A stretch of 64,000 nt of DNA from Enterobacter dykesii (GTDB taxonomy: Bacteria > Pseudomonadota > Gammaproteobacteria > Enterobacterales > Enterobacteriaceae), in the NCBI RefSeq assembly GCF_008364625.2, contig NZ_CP126604.1, positions 2,418,001 through 2,482,000 of the forward strand. Reading direction: 5' to 3'. Shown piece by piece: positions 8,025-16,505 of the stretch. Both the position numbers and the translations under genes were made by a program. The notes beneath the pieces are model-generated. The model saw nothing but the letters and a program-made list of their open reading frames with translations, did no database searches and was not told where the DNA came from. How positions within the stretch are numbered: the stretch's first letter is position 1; each line of letters opens with the position of its first letter.

Positions 8025-9398
8025 TTATTTCAGCAGACGTACGCGACAGGTTTTACCCTTAATTTTCCCGTTTTGCAGCTGCTTCCATGCCTTATGGGCA
8101 ACCGCCTGGCGAACCGCTACGTAGACATGCGCCGGATGGACCGCAATCTTGCCGATATCCGCCCCGTCCAGACCCACATCCCCGGTCAGCGCCCCTAATA
8201 CGTCACCTGGACGCATCTTGGCTTTTTTACCGCCATCAATACACAGCGTCGCCATTTCAGCCTCCAGCGGCACAATGCTGGCGCTGGCCGGTGTATTCAT
8301 CCAGTTCAGCTTAATCTGCAGCATCTCAGAGAGAATGTTGGCGCGCTGCGCCTCTTCCGGTGCGCAGAAGCTGATCGCCAGACCGCTGTTTCCCGCACGC
8401 GCGGTACGGCCAATACGGTGCACGTGCACTTCAGGGTCCCACGCCAGCTCATAGTTCACCACCAGCTCAAGGGATTTAATATCCAGACCGCGCGCAGCGA
8501 CGTCGGTTGCAACAAGAACGCGGGCGCTGCCGTTAGCGAAACGGACCAGCGTCTGATCGCGATCGCGCTGCTCCAGATCGCCATGCAGCGACAATGCGCT
8601 CTGGCCGGCGGCATTCAGGGCATTACAGACCGACTGACAGTCTTTTTTGGTATTACAGAACACCACGCAGGACGCAGGCTGATGCTGACTCAGCAGTTTC
8701 TGCAGCAGCGAAATTTTCCCCTGCTGCGAAGTTTCAAAGAACTGCTGCTCGATAGCGGGCAGCGCATCAACGCTGTCGATTTCAATGGTGAGCGGATTTT
8801 TCTGCACGCGCCCGCTGATGGCGGCGATGGCCTCCGGCCAGGTCGCGGAGAACAGCAGCGTCTGACGACCGGCCGGGGCGAAACGGATCACCTCGTCAAT
8901 CGCATCGCTGAAGCCCATATCCAGCATCCTGTCTGCCTCATCCATCACCAGCGTTTGTAACGCATCCAGCGAGACGGTGGCTTTTTGCAGGTGATCCAGC
9001 AGGCGGCCGGGCGTTGCGACAATGATGTGCGGCGCATGCTGGAGTGAATCACGCTGCGCGCCGAACGGCTGTCCGCCGCAGAGGGTTAAAATCTTGGTGT
9101 TGGGCAGGAAACGCGCCAGGCGACGCAGTTCACCCGCGACCTGGTCTGCCAGTTCGCGGGTCGGGCACAGCACCAGAGACTGGGTCTGAAATAGCGCCAC
9201 ATCGATATGCTGCAACAGGCCAAGGCCAAATGCCGCCGTTTTCCCGCTGCCCGTTTTCGCCTGCACGCGCACGTCACGGCCCTCAAGGATGGCTGGCAAC
9301 GCGGCCGCCTGAACAGGCGTCATCGTGAGGTAACCCAACTCGTTGAGGTTATCGAGTTGGGCGGCGGGCAGAACATTCAGGGTAGAAAAAGCGGTCAC
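8025..9398 (-). CDS. dbpA: ATP-dependent RNA helicase DbpA
   Basis: A 457-residue DEAD-box helicase, the same length as E. coli DbpA. Motifs in order: Q motif near MTPVQ, Walker A AKTGSGKT, PTRELA, TPGRLLDH, DEADRML, SAT, and HRIGRTARAG. The C-terminal DbpA domain (last 75 residues or so) binds hairpin 92 of 23S rRNA, so the enzyme acts in late 50S ribosome assembly. It is transcribed alone, towards ttcA, and its promoter region holds a proline-rich small gene and FnrS, as in E. coli for FnrS. Confidence 0.97.
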   Translation of the reverse strand: MTAFSTLNVLPAAQLDNLNELGYLTMTPVQAAALPAILEGRDVRVQAKTGSGKTAAFGLGLLQHIDVALFQTQSLVLCPTRELADQVAGELRRLARFLPNTKILTLCGGQPFGAQRDSLQHAPHIIVATPGRLLDHLQKATVSLDALQTLVMDEADRMLDMGFSDAIDEVIRFAPAGRQTLLFSATWPEAIAAISGRVQKNPLTIEIDSVDALPAIEQQFFETSQQGKISLLQKLLSQHQPASCVVFCNTKKDCQSVCNALNAAGQSALSLHGDLEQRDRDQTLVRFANGSARVLVATDVAARGLDIKSLELVVNYELAWDPEVHVHRIGRTARAGNSGLAISFCAPEEAQRANILSEMLQIKLNWMNTPASASIVPLEAEMATLCIDGGKKAKMRPGDVLGALTGDVGLDGADIGKIAVHPAHVYVAVRQAVAHKAWKQLQNGKIKGKTCRVRLLK

Positions 9399-9425
9399 AG
9401 TAGTCTCTCGTGGTCATCTTTGCGG

Positions 9426-9608
9426 TCAGATGGCGCGTATCCTCGCAGATCTCGCGGTTCGATGCGACAATTTAATCGGTTCTTGATCGGGCGGCGGGTC
9501 GGGCATCGGCTGCGGACGCGGGATGGGATCGGGCATTGGCACCGGATCGGTGGGGACGGGATCGGATTGACGCGATTGTTGCAGTAGCAGAGCGTTCAGG
9601 ATGCTCAT
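9426..9608 (-). CDS. 60-residue proline-rich small protein
   Basis: The ORF starts at the second of two tandem ATG codons (9608-9606), 6 bases after GGAG, and ends at TGA 9428-9426. It encodes a short leading segment (MSILNALLLQQS), then about 30 residues dominated by proline in DP, MP and RP dipeptides, and a basic tail (KLSHRTARSARIRAI). The middle is low-complexity and probably extended. It sits 27 bases upstream of dbpA on the same strand, so co-transcription is likely. I do not recognise it; ribosome-binding support is good, but conservation must decide. Confidence 0.5.
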   Translation of the reverse strand: MSILNALLLQQSRQSDPVPTDPVPMPDPIPRPQPMPDPPPDQEPIKLSHRTARSARIRAI

Positions 9609-9666
9609 CATTTTCTCCAGAATTTGCTGTCGTCCCTTTTAGGGTAGACGCTGAGAATCAGGAGGC

Positions 9667-9786
9667 AAAAAAAAGCCGACTATGAAGTCGGCGTCGTACG
9701 AATCAATTGTGCTATGCAGTAATTCAAAAAAGGAAGTAAGACAATATGGAGCGCAACGCCCATCGCTTGACGTTGCATTCACCTGC
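9667..9786 (-). ncRNA. fnrS: FnrS anaerobic small regulatory RNA
   Basis: The minus strand from 9786 to 9667 reproduces the E. coli FnrS RNA almost base for base as I remember it. It starts GCAGGTGAATGCAACG, has the GGGCGTTGCGCTCC stem partner and an unpaired middle (TTACTTCCTTTTTTG), and ends in the terminator GCCGAC-TTCATA-GTCGGC followed by eight T residues. The position between zntB and dbpA is also the E. coli position. FnrS is an Hfq-dependent RNA of about 120 nt, induced without oxygen, that lowers expression of aerobic-metabolism and oxidative-stress genes such as sodB. Only the terminator loop visibly differs. Confidence 0.93.
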
Positions 9787-9821
9787 GGGAGTCATATTGC
9801 ACCTTACGGGGTAGATGTTTA

Positions 9822-9835
9822 TTGACTTCGCTCAA
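9822..9835 (-). promoter_or_regulatory. FNR box of the fnrS promoter
   Basis: On the minus strand TTGAG-CGAA-GTCAA matches the FNR dyad TTGAT-N4-ATCAA with two changes. Its centre lies about 42 bases upstream of the RNA start at 9786, the classic class II position. A -10-like TATGAC/CAATAT lies in between (9800-9791). Confidence 0.85.
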
Positions 9836-9881
9836 TTAAAAGAGCGTTTTGATCCCGTTGAAAGCTGAAAAAAGCGTAAAT

Positions 9882-10865
9882 TTACAGCCATTTACTACGA
9901 TGCAACCACCATGCAACACCACCAATCAAAACAACTAACATCACGCAAAAGGCGGTAAAGCCGTAGCGATAAGCACCACCCGGAATTCCCCCCAGATTCA
10001 CGCCAAACAGCCCGGTAAGAAACGTGCTGGGTAAAAACACCATCGCCATCAGGGACATCGTATAGGTTCTTCTCGCCAGCGACTCCTGCATCACCTGCGC
10101 GATTTCGTCCGCCATCACCGCCGTTCTGGCAATACAGGAATCAATCTCGTCCAGCCCGCGCCCCAACCTGTCGGCAATATCCTGCATTCTGCGTCGCTGA
10201 TCGTCATTCATCCACGCGAGCCTTTCGCTGGCAAGACGCGCGTAAACGTCGCGCTGCGGCGTCATGTAGCGGCGCATCACAATCAGCTGCTTACGCAATA
10301 AGGCCAGAAAACCGCGGGGCGGGATCTGCTGATCGAGCAGGTTATCTTCCAGGTCGATGATTTTGTCGTGCAGTTCTTCAATAAATTCACTCGCATGATC
10401 GGTCAGCGCGTCACAGACGTCCACCAGCCAGCTGCCGCAGTCGACCGGCCCGGTGCCCTCTTTCAGATCGTTGACGATGTCATCCAGCGCCAGAACCTTT
10501 CGCTGGCGGGTCGACACAATGAGCCCGTCGTCCATGTAGACCCGCATCGCAACCAGCTGATCCGGGCGTTCATCCGTGCTGCCGTTAATGCAGCGCAGGG
10601 TGATCAGCGTCCCGTCACCCATTCGACTCACGCGGGGCCGCAGGCTTTCACCCGCCAGCGCATCGCGCACGTTATTGGGCAAGAGCGGCGTCGAGGCCAG
10701 CCAGTCAGCGCTGTCCGGGTGGGTGTAGTTCAGATGTAGCCAGCAGGGATGCGCACTATCGATCGCATCATTATCTTCCAGCGGTCGCGCACCGCCGCGA
10801 CCATCCAGCACCCACGCAAAAACTGCGTCCGGAACGTTAAGTTCAGATCCTTTAATGCTTTCCAC
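9882..10865 (-). CDS. zntB: Zinc transporter ZntB (CorA family)
   Basis: A 327-residue CorA-type metal transporter, the length of E. coli ZntB. A large N-terminal cytoplasmic domain with long helices (about 1-265) is followed by two C-terminal transmembrane helices (about 267-287 and 300-320) joined by the pore-mouth signature GVN in GLFGVNLGG. ZntB is a homopentamer that moves Zn2+ across the inner membrane; early work proposed export, later structural work proton-coupled import. It is transcribed alone; the upstream neighbour differs from E. coli because a chemoreceptor gene is inserted here. Confidence 0.95.
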   Translation of the reverse strand: MESIKGSELNVPDAVFAWVLDGRGGARPLEDNDAIDSAHPCWLHLNYTHPDSADWLASTPLLPNNVRDALAGESLRPRVSRMGDGTLITLRCINGSTDERPDQLVAMRVYMDDGLIVSTRQRKVLALDDIVNDLKEGTGPVDCGSWLVDVCDALTDHASEFIEELHDKIIDLEDNLLDQQIPPRGFLALLRKQLIVMRRYMTPQRDVYARLASERLAWMNDDQRRRMQDIADRLGRGLDEIDSCIARTAVMADEIAQVMQESLARRTYTMSLMAMVFLPSTFLTGLFGVNLGGIPGGAYRYGFTAFCVMLVVLIGGVAWWLHRSKWL

Positions 10866-10983
10866 AGCGCCTCCACCTTTTTAGCTCTTCGGTGTCAGTC
10901 TAGCTTTCATCAGGGGTTAAGCAACAACTATGTATCCCATCGCGCTGAAATCGCTCAGGAATTGTACATACCAGGCGGAGGCG

Positions 10984-11008
10984 TAAAAAAAGCCTGGCAT
11001 GCCAGGCT
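10984..11008 (-). terminator. Rho-independent terminator of the chemoreceptor gene
   Basis: The perfect 18-base palindrome AGCCTGGCATGCCAGGCT (10991-11008) is followed on the minus strand by seven T residues (10990-10984), just past the stop at 11020. Confidence 0.85.
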
Positions 11009-11019
11009 TTGAGGTGCTG

Positions 11020-12162
11020 TCAGAGCGAGTGTTCTGGCCGCTGGAGGAAAGATGGCGAGCCGCCAGGTGATGAGGACAAGGATGACCGATCGAGCCTGAA
11101 ATTACGCGTTCGGGTCTGCAGCTCAATCACCTGATTACGCAGTACATCAGACGAACCGTTGAGTTCCTCTGCCATTGCCACGTTACTTTGCGTAACCCGC
11201 TCCAGCTCCGATAGCGCCAGGGTAATCTGAGAAATGCCTTTCTCCTGCTCTGAGGTTGACGCGGAAATGTCGTCCATTAAGCGGCTGACATTTCCCGAGC
11301 CGGTCACGATTTCATGCATGTTTTTCTCTGCCTGTGACACAACGCTGGCTCCCTGCGTGACGTTACTGCTGGTGACTTCAATCAGCGTTTTGATATTCTT
11401 CGCGGCTTCCGCGCTGCGGTGTGCCAGGTTTCTTACCTCTTCCGCGACCACAGAAAACCCCTTGCCATGATCGCCCGCCCTTGCCGCCTCAACGGCCGCG
11501 TTGAGCGCCAGAATATTCGTCTGGAAAGCAATGCCGTCGATGAGCGAAATAATCTCCGTCATCTGCTGCGCGCATTCGGTAATGGACTGCATATTGCTGG
11601 CGACCTGCCCCATCAGCTCGCCGCCCTTGCGCGCCTGTAACGTCGCCACATTTGCCTGCTCGCTCGCCAGGCGGGTGTTATCGGCATTGTTTTTGGTGCT
11701 CGCGGCCATTTGCTCCATGCTGGCTGCGGTTTGCACCAAAGACGCAGACTGCTGCTCGGTTTTCACCGATAGCTGAGCGCTACGTGCCGAGAGTTGATCC
11801 GATAAGGTCATGGCGGTTTGTGATGATGCCCTGATCTCACGCACCAGCGTCGCAATATTGCCGGAAAGGCTGTTTATCCCGGGAATGAGTCGGCCCGCAC
11901 AGTTATTGCCAAATTCAGGGATAGAGACGCCAAGGTTGCCTGCGGTTACCTCTTCAATACTTTTCTTCACCGTATTGATCGGCGTCACAAGATACTTCGT
12001 CATATAGACCCAGAGCAAAAATAGCGCAACGAAATTGATGACATTAAGCGAAATAAAGAGAGACGTATTGCTGGAAAATAGAACAACGACACCTGCACTT
12101 ACCAAAAAAAGAGAGAAAAGGAACCCGATAATAAAGGTCCTGACACTAATATTTTTTAGCAT
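11020..12162 (-). CDS. Methyl-accepting chemotaxis protein lacking a periplasmic sensor domain
   Basis: A chemoreceptor of 380 residues from ATG 12162; an in-frame GTG at 12174 is less likely. Two transmembrane helices lie almost back to back (about 8-28 and 34-57), so there is no periplasmic ligand domain. HAMP follows, then methylation helices and the invariant signalling hairpin IIDGIAFQTNILALNAAVEAAR-type region, present here as ISLIDGIAFQTNILAL. The C-terminus lacks the NWETF tether for CheR/CheB. It would signal through CheW/CheA, perhaps sensing membrane or cytoplasmic state. A weak sigma-28-like -10 (GCCGACCA, minus strand 12193-12186) lies upstream, but its -35 is poor. Confidence 0.9.
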   Translation of the reverse strand: MLKNISVRTFIIGFLFSLFLVSAGVVVLFSSNTSLFISLNVINFVALFLLWVYMTKYLVTPINTVKKSIEEVTAGNLGVSIPEFGNNCAGRLIPGINSLSGNIATLVREIRASSQTAMTLSDQLSARSAQLSVKTEQQSASLVQTAASMEQMAASTKNNADNTRLASEQANVATLQARKGGELMGQVASNMQSITECAQQMTEIISLIDGIAFQTNILALNAAVEAARAGDHGKGFSVVAEEVRNLAHRSAEAAKNIKTLIEVTSSNVTQGASVVSQAEKNMHEIVTGSGNVSRLMDDISASTSEQEKGISQITLALSELERVTQSNVAMAEELNGSSDVLRNQVIELQTRTRNFRLDRSSLSSSPGGSPSFLQRPEHSL

Positions 12163-12618
12163 GATAATACCCACGTTTTATATTTTGGTCGGCACTTAGA
12201 CTTATAGCATTGGCCCGGAAGTTTTTCATCGCAAACGACGCTTGTTTTTTGTTTCGCCGTTAGCATCCTGAGATTTGACTTAAGTAAGATAAAAAGAGCG
12301 TATTAGTGAAAATGTTCTGCTCAGCATGCTGTGATACTGGTCTCCCGCCATCTTAAGCGATAGTATCGCCCGCGGTGAGGCGACACGATCGCCTTCATAT
12401 TTAAGGAGCTTTGCTACTGTTATTCGTTCTTGTTTAGCAATGCTTAATATATTAACAAGAGAATATATTTTATATTCTTAATAAGTTTTAGAGTATTAAT
12501 ATGACTGGTCACTTTTCACGATAAATAACTAATATGGTTTGAATGCGCATGTTCGTTGCCCAATAAAGATGTACTCGGCAGGCGAAATCGGTAACCCTCT
12601 CAGGCGTGGGATTGCATA
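12163..12618. other. Intergenic region between divergent chemoreceptor and MHYT genes
   Basis: 456 bases of AT-rich DNA hold two divergent promoters. Two short inverted repeats are visible: GCGATA-G-TATCGC (12357-12369) and GGCGA-N5-TCGCC (12380-12394), followed by TTAAGGAG at 12401-12408 without a usable ORF after it. The stretch 12420-12530 is very AT-rich. I find no supportable gene. Confidence 0.45.
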
Positions 12619-14748
12619 ATGCTCAATATATCGTGGGACCCTGTGTTAATCGCTATCTCTTATCTGGTGGCGTTTATCGCCTCCTTTGTGGCGCTGGACA
12701 GCGCCGGAAAGATCCCCCTCTCCAGCCGAAAGGCTGCCCTGTTCTGGCGCATTGCCGGTGGGGTCACGCTGGGCATTGGCATTTGGTCGATGCACTTTAT
12801 CGGCATGCTGTCGATGCAAATGCCCATGATGATGAGCTACGACCTCTGGTTAACCCTTGCGTCACTGGGCGTCGCGGTGGTTGCATCGGCCACGGCACTT
12901 AATATTGCCGTCACGGGCAAAAAACTTTCTCCCTTTCGACTGATCTTTGCCACGGCGATCCTGAGCGCTGGCGTGGTGTCTATGCACTACATCGGTATGG
13001 CGGCCCTGATGCTGGATGGCAGCATCATCTGGGATCGCCGCCTCGTGGGGTTGTCCGTGGTTATTGCCGTTGTTGCCTCCGGCACGGCGCTGTGGCTGGC
13101 TTTCCGTCTGCGGGATAAACGTAAAGGCGTCTTTATCAATCGCATTCTCGCGGCCTTCGTCATGGGTGCCGCCATTTGTGCGATGCACTATACCGGCATG
13201 AGTGCCGCTCAGTTTCAGGAAATGGCGCACACCCTGCCGGGCGGCATCGGCGAGCTGGGGTTATCCATCTGGGTTTCGGTCACCACGCTCTGCCTGCTCG
13301 GGGTGATGTTAATCATTTCACTTATCGACTCTCACCGGCGCACTAACCGGCTGACGGATAATCTGCAGCAGCTCAACCGCCAGCTTGAGCTACAGGCGCG
13401 TTTTGACGCGCTCACCGGGCTCGCAAACCGCCACCAGATGGATCTCCGCATGCAGGATTGTCTGCGCAGCGCGCTGCTGAGCAAGAAGCCATTTGCGGTG
13501 ATTTTCCTGAACGTCGATCTCTTCAAACGCGTTAACGATACGTGGGGTCACAGCGTCGGTGATGAGCTATTGATCACGGTCGCGCAGCGCATCACGGCCC
13601 GACTCACGCGTGAGATGACCCTGGCAAGGCTGGGTGGCGACGCCTTTATCCTGCTGGTGCCGGAATGTGACGACGACAGGCTCAACGCCCTGCTCACCGC
13701 GTTGCTCGAGGATGTGCGACGCCCTCTGTCTGTCTGCGGGCATACGTTAAGCACGACGATCAGCGCAGGCGTCAGCCTCTATCCGCAGGATGGCGAAACG
13801 CTGCATGAGCTGAAGCTCAAGGCGGATGCAGCCTTACATCGCGTCAAGGAAGATGGCCGCAACGGCTGGGCGATTTACCGGGCCGAGATGTCAACGGCGA
13901 TCCCGGCGAAACCCGGTTTCCTGCAGGAGCTCTCTCAGGCGCTTGAACGCGATCAGTTTGAACTGTGGTACCAGCCAACCTGGCATGCGGGAGAAAAAAC
14001 CATTCACGGTTTTGAAGCCCTTCTGCGCTGGCGGCATCCTGAGCAAGGCGTTGTGCTGCCTAATCTGTTTATCCCCACGCTGGAACAGACGGGCTTAATT
14101 ATTCCGGTAGGTAACTGGGCCATTGAAGCGGCATGCCGACAGCTTCATTTCTGGACTGAACAAGGTTTCAGCCAGTGGACGCTGTCGCTCAACCTATCCC
14201 CCATCCAGTTTGAACAGCCGGACATTTTCCAGATCATCTCGTCGATGCTGGAAAAATATAGCCTGTCTCCGTCCCGGCTGATCCTGGAGGTAACGGAAAG
14301 CACCGCGCTTAAAAATCTCGACCGCAGCATTGAGTTACTCAACGCGTTTAATCACGCGGGGATCGTCGTCTCGATTGATGATTTTGGTACGGGCTATTCC
14401 AACCTTCTGATGCTGAGCGTGCTTCCGGCAAAAGAGCTCAAGATCGACAGAAGCTTTGTCACGTCGATGCTGGAAAATGAAAAAAGCTACAAGCTGGTTG
14501 AAACTATTATCAGTATCGCCCGGACCATGGAGATGAATGTGGTGGCAGAAGGGATCGAGACGGAAGAACAGCAGGCGGTTCTCACCCGTCTCGGCTGCGA
14601 TTACCTGCAGGGATATCTTTTCTCCCGGCCCTTACCCGCCGAACAGGTACCGTGGCTACTGCTGCAGATAAACTCAGACAAACAGATTATACCCATTAAT
14701 AAAATTCAAACGGATCCCGCATTTATTTCTCAAAAAAATCATGCCTGA
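12619..14748 (+). CDS. MHYT-sensor GGDEF/EAL protein with degenerate GGDEF
   Basis: A 709-residue inner-membrane protein. The N-terminal MHYT sensor (about 1-238) has seven predicted helices and three MHYT-like motifs, MHFIGM (58-63), MHYIGM (122-127) and MHYTGM (189-194); such domains were proposed to bind copper and sense O2, CO or NO. A GGDEF domain follows (about 255-420), but its signature reads GGDAF (339-343), so the acidic residue needed for catalysis is missing. The EAL domain (about 435-690) keeps E466 in EALLRW, N in [25 protein letters not shown] and EGIE. I expect a phosphodiesterase, perhaps with a GTP-binding regulatory GGDEF domain. dgcM follows after 92 bases. Confidence 0.93.
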   Translation: MLNISWDPVLIAISYLVAFIASFVALDSAGKIPLSSRKAALFWRIAGGVTLGIGIWSMHFIGMLSMQMPMMMSYDLWLTLASLGVAVVASATALNIAVTGKKLSPFRLIFATAILSAGVVSMHYIGMAALMLDGSIIWDRRLVGLSVVIAVVASGTALWLAFRLRDKRKGVFINRILAAFVMGAAICAMHYTGMSAAQFQEMAHTLPGGIGELGLSIWVSVTTLCLLGVMLIISLIDSHRRTNRLTDNLQQLNRQLELQARFDALTGLANRHQMDLRMQDCLRSALLSKKPFAVIFLNVDLFKRVNDTWGHSVGDELLITVAQRITARLTREMTLARLGGDAFILLVPECDDDRLNALLTALLEDVRRPLSVCGHTLSTTISAGVSLYPQDGETLHELKLKADAALHRVKEDGRNGWAIYRAEMSTAIPAKPGFLQELSQALERDQFELWYQPTWHAGEKTIHGFEALLRWRHPEQGVVLPNLFIPTLEQTGLIIPVGNWAIEAACRQLHFWTEQGFSQWTLSLNLSPIQFEQPDIFQIISSMLEKYSLSPSRLILEVTESTALKNLDRSIELLNAFNHAGIVVSIDDFGTGYSNLLMLSVLPAKELKIDRSFVTSMLENEKSYKLVETIISIARTMEMNVVAEGIETEEQQAVLTRLGCDYLQGYLFSRPLPAEQVPWLLLQINSDKQIIPINKIQTDPAFISQKNHA

Positions 14749-14840
14749 CGGGGTTAAGTGGAGTATGTTTCAAAGGATTGCACGCGAGTCAATTCTGTCA
14801 TGATTGTCAGGCACATGTTGTCGATGAACAGGAAACGCCT

Positions 14841-16073
14841 ATGTCGCAACCTTGTTTTGATGCGTTGAATGTAATTAAAACACCCGTGTGGCTCGTTTCA
14901 CCCGTGTCGGAAAAGATCGTTTTTGCGAATGTGGCAGCAACGCAGATCATGGGGGATAAAACGCTCAATGACCTGCGAAAAGGGATCTACTCTGCCAGTG
15001 CGCAAACCGTCCTGTCGATGTATGTATCTGAACTGAAAACAGAGCAGGAGATCGTCGAAATCTGGACAACGAACCGGGATGGACAGGATACGCCGTTAAG
15101 CTGTCGCCTCTCGCTTGCCCACTACGCGCCCTGGGGAGATGTGATCGTTTTCGAGGGCGTCTCCCAACCAATACTCTCAGGATTGAAGGCCAGCCGTTCC
15201 GCCACCTACCGGCGGAAAAAGCAGGGTTTTTATGCGCGCTTTTTTCTGACCAACAGCGCCCCGATGCTGCTAATCGATCCGGCCCGCGACGGTCAAATCG
15301 TCGATGCGAATCTGGCCGCGCTCAATTTTTATGGTTATTCACATGATGACATGTGCAGTAAGCATACCTGGGAAATCAATACGCTGGGGCGAGATGTGAT
15401 GCCCATTATGACTGCAATTGCCGCGCTGCCCGGCGGTCATAAGCCGCTCAATTTTGTTCACCGCCTTGCCGATGGATCCACCCGCCACGTTCAGACGTAT
15501 GCCGGGCCCATTGAGATCTACGGTGACAAGCTGATGCTGTGCATCATCCACGATATCACCGAGCAAAAAAGGCTGGAGCAGGAGCTGGAACATGCGGCGT
15601 TGCGTGACTCCATGACGGGACTACTCAACAGGCGCCAGTTCTACGCAATTACCGATCAAAGCAACCTGAATAAACTTCCTGCGCAGCAGCAATTTAGCCT
15701 GCTGCTGGTGGATACCGACCATTTCAAAAACATTAATGACCTGTTCGGCCATCTGAAAGGCGATGAGGTGCTTATCGCCCTTTCCCGAACGCTGGAAGCC
15801 TGTAGTCGGGAAGGCGACATGGTGTTCCGCTGGGGTGGCGAAGAGTTCGTTATCCTGCTGCCGCGCACCTCTCTCGACACCGCGTTGCAGATTGCCGAGT
15901 CAGTCCGCGCGGCCGTTGCCCGCATTACGATTCCAGGCTTGCCGCGGTTCACCGTCAGCATCGGCGTAGCGCGGCACAATCAGGGTGAAAGTATTGACGA
16001 GCTGTTTAAGCGTGTGGACGATGCGCTGTATCGCGCTAAAAATGACGGCCGCAATAAAGTCCTTGCTGCATGA
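14841..16073 (+). CDS. dgcM: Diguanylate cyclase DgcM
   Basis: A 410-residue cytosolic diguanylate cyclase, the length of E. coli DgcM (YdaM). Two PAS-like regions (about 10-110 and 145-260; the second contains TNSAPMLLIDPARDGQIVDANL) precede a GGDEF domain with an intact GGEEF signature (RWGGEEFVILLPR). In E. coli DgcM makes c-di-GMP and also binds MlrA directly to switch on csgD and curli, held back by PdeR, whose homologue is at 60233-62224 here. The start ATG 14841 has AGGAAA 5 bases upstream and gives the E. coli length; 21 extra codons are open upstream. Confidence 0.96.
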   Translation: MSQPCFDALNVIKTPVWLVSPVSEKIVFANVAATQIMGDKTLNDLRKGIYSASAQTVLSMYVSELKTEQEIVEIWTTNRDGQDTPLSCRLSLAHYAPWGDVIVFEGVSQPILSGLKASRSATYRRKKQGFYARFFLTNSAPMLLIDPARDGQIVDANLAALNFYGYSHDDMCSKHTWEINTLGRDVMPIMTAIAALPGGHKPLNFVHRLADGSTRHVQTYAGPIEIYGDKLMLCIIHDITEQKRLEQELEHAALRDSMTGLLNRRQFYAITDQSNLNKLPAQQQFSLLLVDTDHFKNINDLFGHLKGDEVLIALSRTLEACSREGDMVFRWGGEEFVILLPRTSLDTALQIAESVRAAVARITIPGLPRFTVSIGVARHNQGESIDELFKRVDDALYRAKNDGRNKVLAA

Positions 16074-16147
16074 AACTGGAGTATCCGGAAAAGCCCCGCT
16101 ACAATGCCCACCTCGAATGAATTAGCGTCAGGTGGGTAAAAGCCGCA

Positions 16148-16288
16148 ATGGGAAAAACAGAAATAATACTCACCTTAATTATTTTACTCCTTATTATATT
16201 TGGCTTCTGGTTTATTTTTAGCGGTGAGATCTGGTATCTCGTCGAGTTTCTTGAAAATAGCCTTTACCCGACCTTCGACGCACCGTAA
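16148..16288 (+). CDS. 46-residue single-helix membrane protein (candidate)
   Basis: The ORF from ATG 16148 to TAA 16286-16288 encodes a 46-residue protein: MGKTE, one very hydrophobic helix of about 22 residues rich in I and L, then a tail rich in aromatic and acidic residues (GEIWYLVEFLENS, ending YPTFDAP). This layout is typical of small inner-membrane proteins. It lies 75 bases after dgcM and is followed by hairpins and a terminator, so it may be on the dgcM transcript. Ribosome-binding support is modest (AGGTGGG about 12 bases upstream). I do not recognise it. Confidence 0.55.
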   Translation: MGKTEIILTLIILLLIIFGFWFIFSGEIWYLVEFLENSLYPTFDAP

Positions 16289-16416
16289 CGCACGTTTAAT
16301 CGCTTGTTTCACCTACCGAATATGTCAGGTATCTGCTTCCCTTACAGCCGCGTAAAATACGCGGCGTTATCCTCCAACAACGTTGATAACGAATCACTTA
16401 TTCATTTGCTTATGTT

Positions 16417-16441
16417 GCCCGTGCTCTGACGGGCTTTTTTA
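16417..16441 (+). terminator. Rho-independent terminator ending a structured 3' region
   Basis: GCCCGT-GCTCTG-ACGGGC (16417-16434) is followed by seven T-rich bases. Upstream lie two more hairpins, GCCGCGTA-AAA-TACGCGGC (16347-16365) and GTTATC-N13-GATAAC (16366-16390). Together they form a compact structured tail of the dgcM/small-protein transcript or a separate small RNA. Confidence 0.8.
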
Positions 16442-16505
16442 TTTCCGGCAATTCAACCACGCCAGGCTATATCTTAATCATCTTTATTGATAGAGGTGAG
16501 GAAAG

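Noticed and set aside
12186..12211. Sigma-28 promoter of the chemoreceptor gene
   Set aside because: The -10 is a partial match (GCCGACCA), but the -35 at the right distance is poor, so it is mentioned only in the gene entry.
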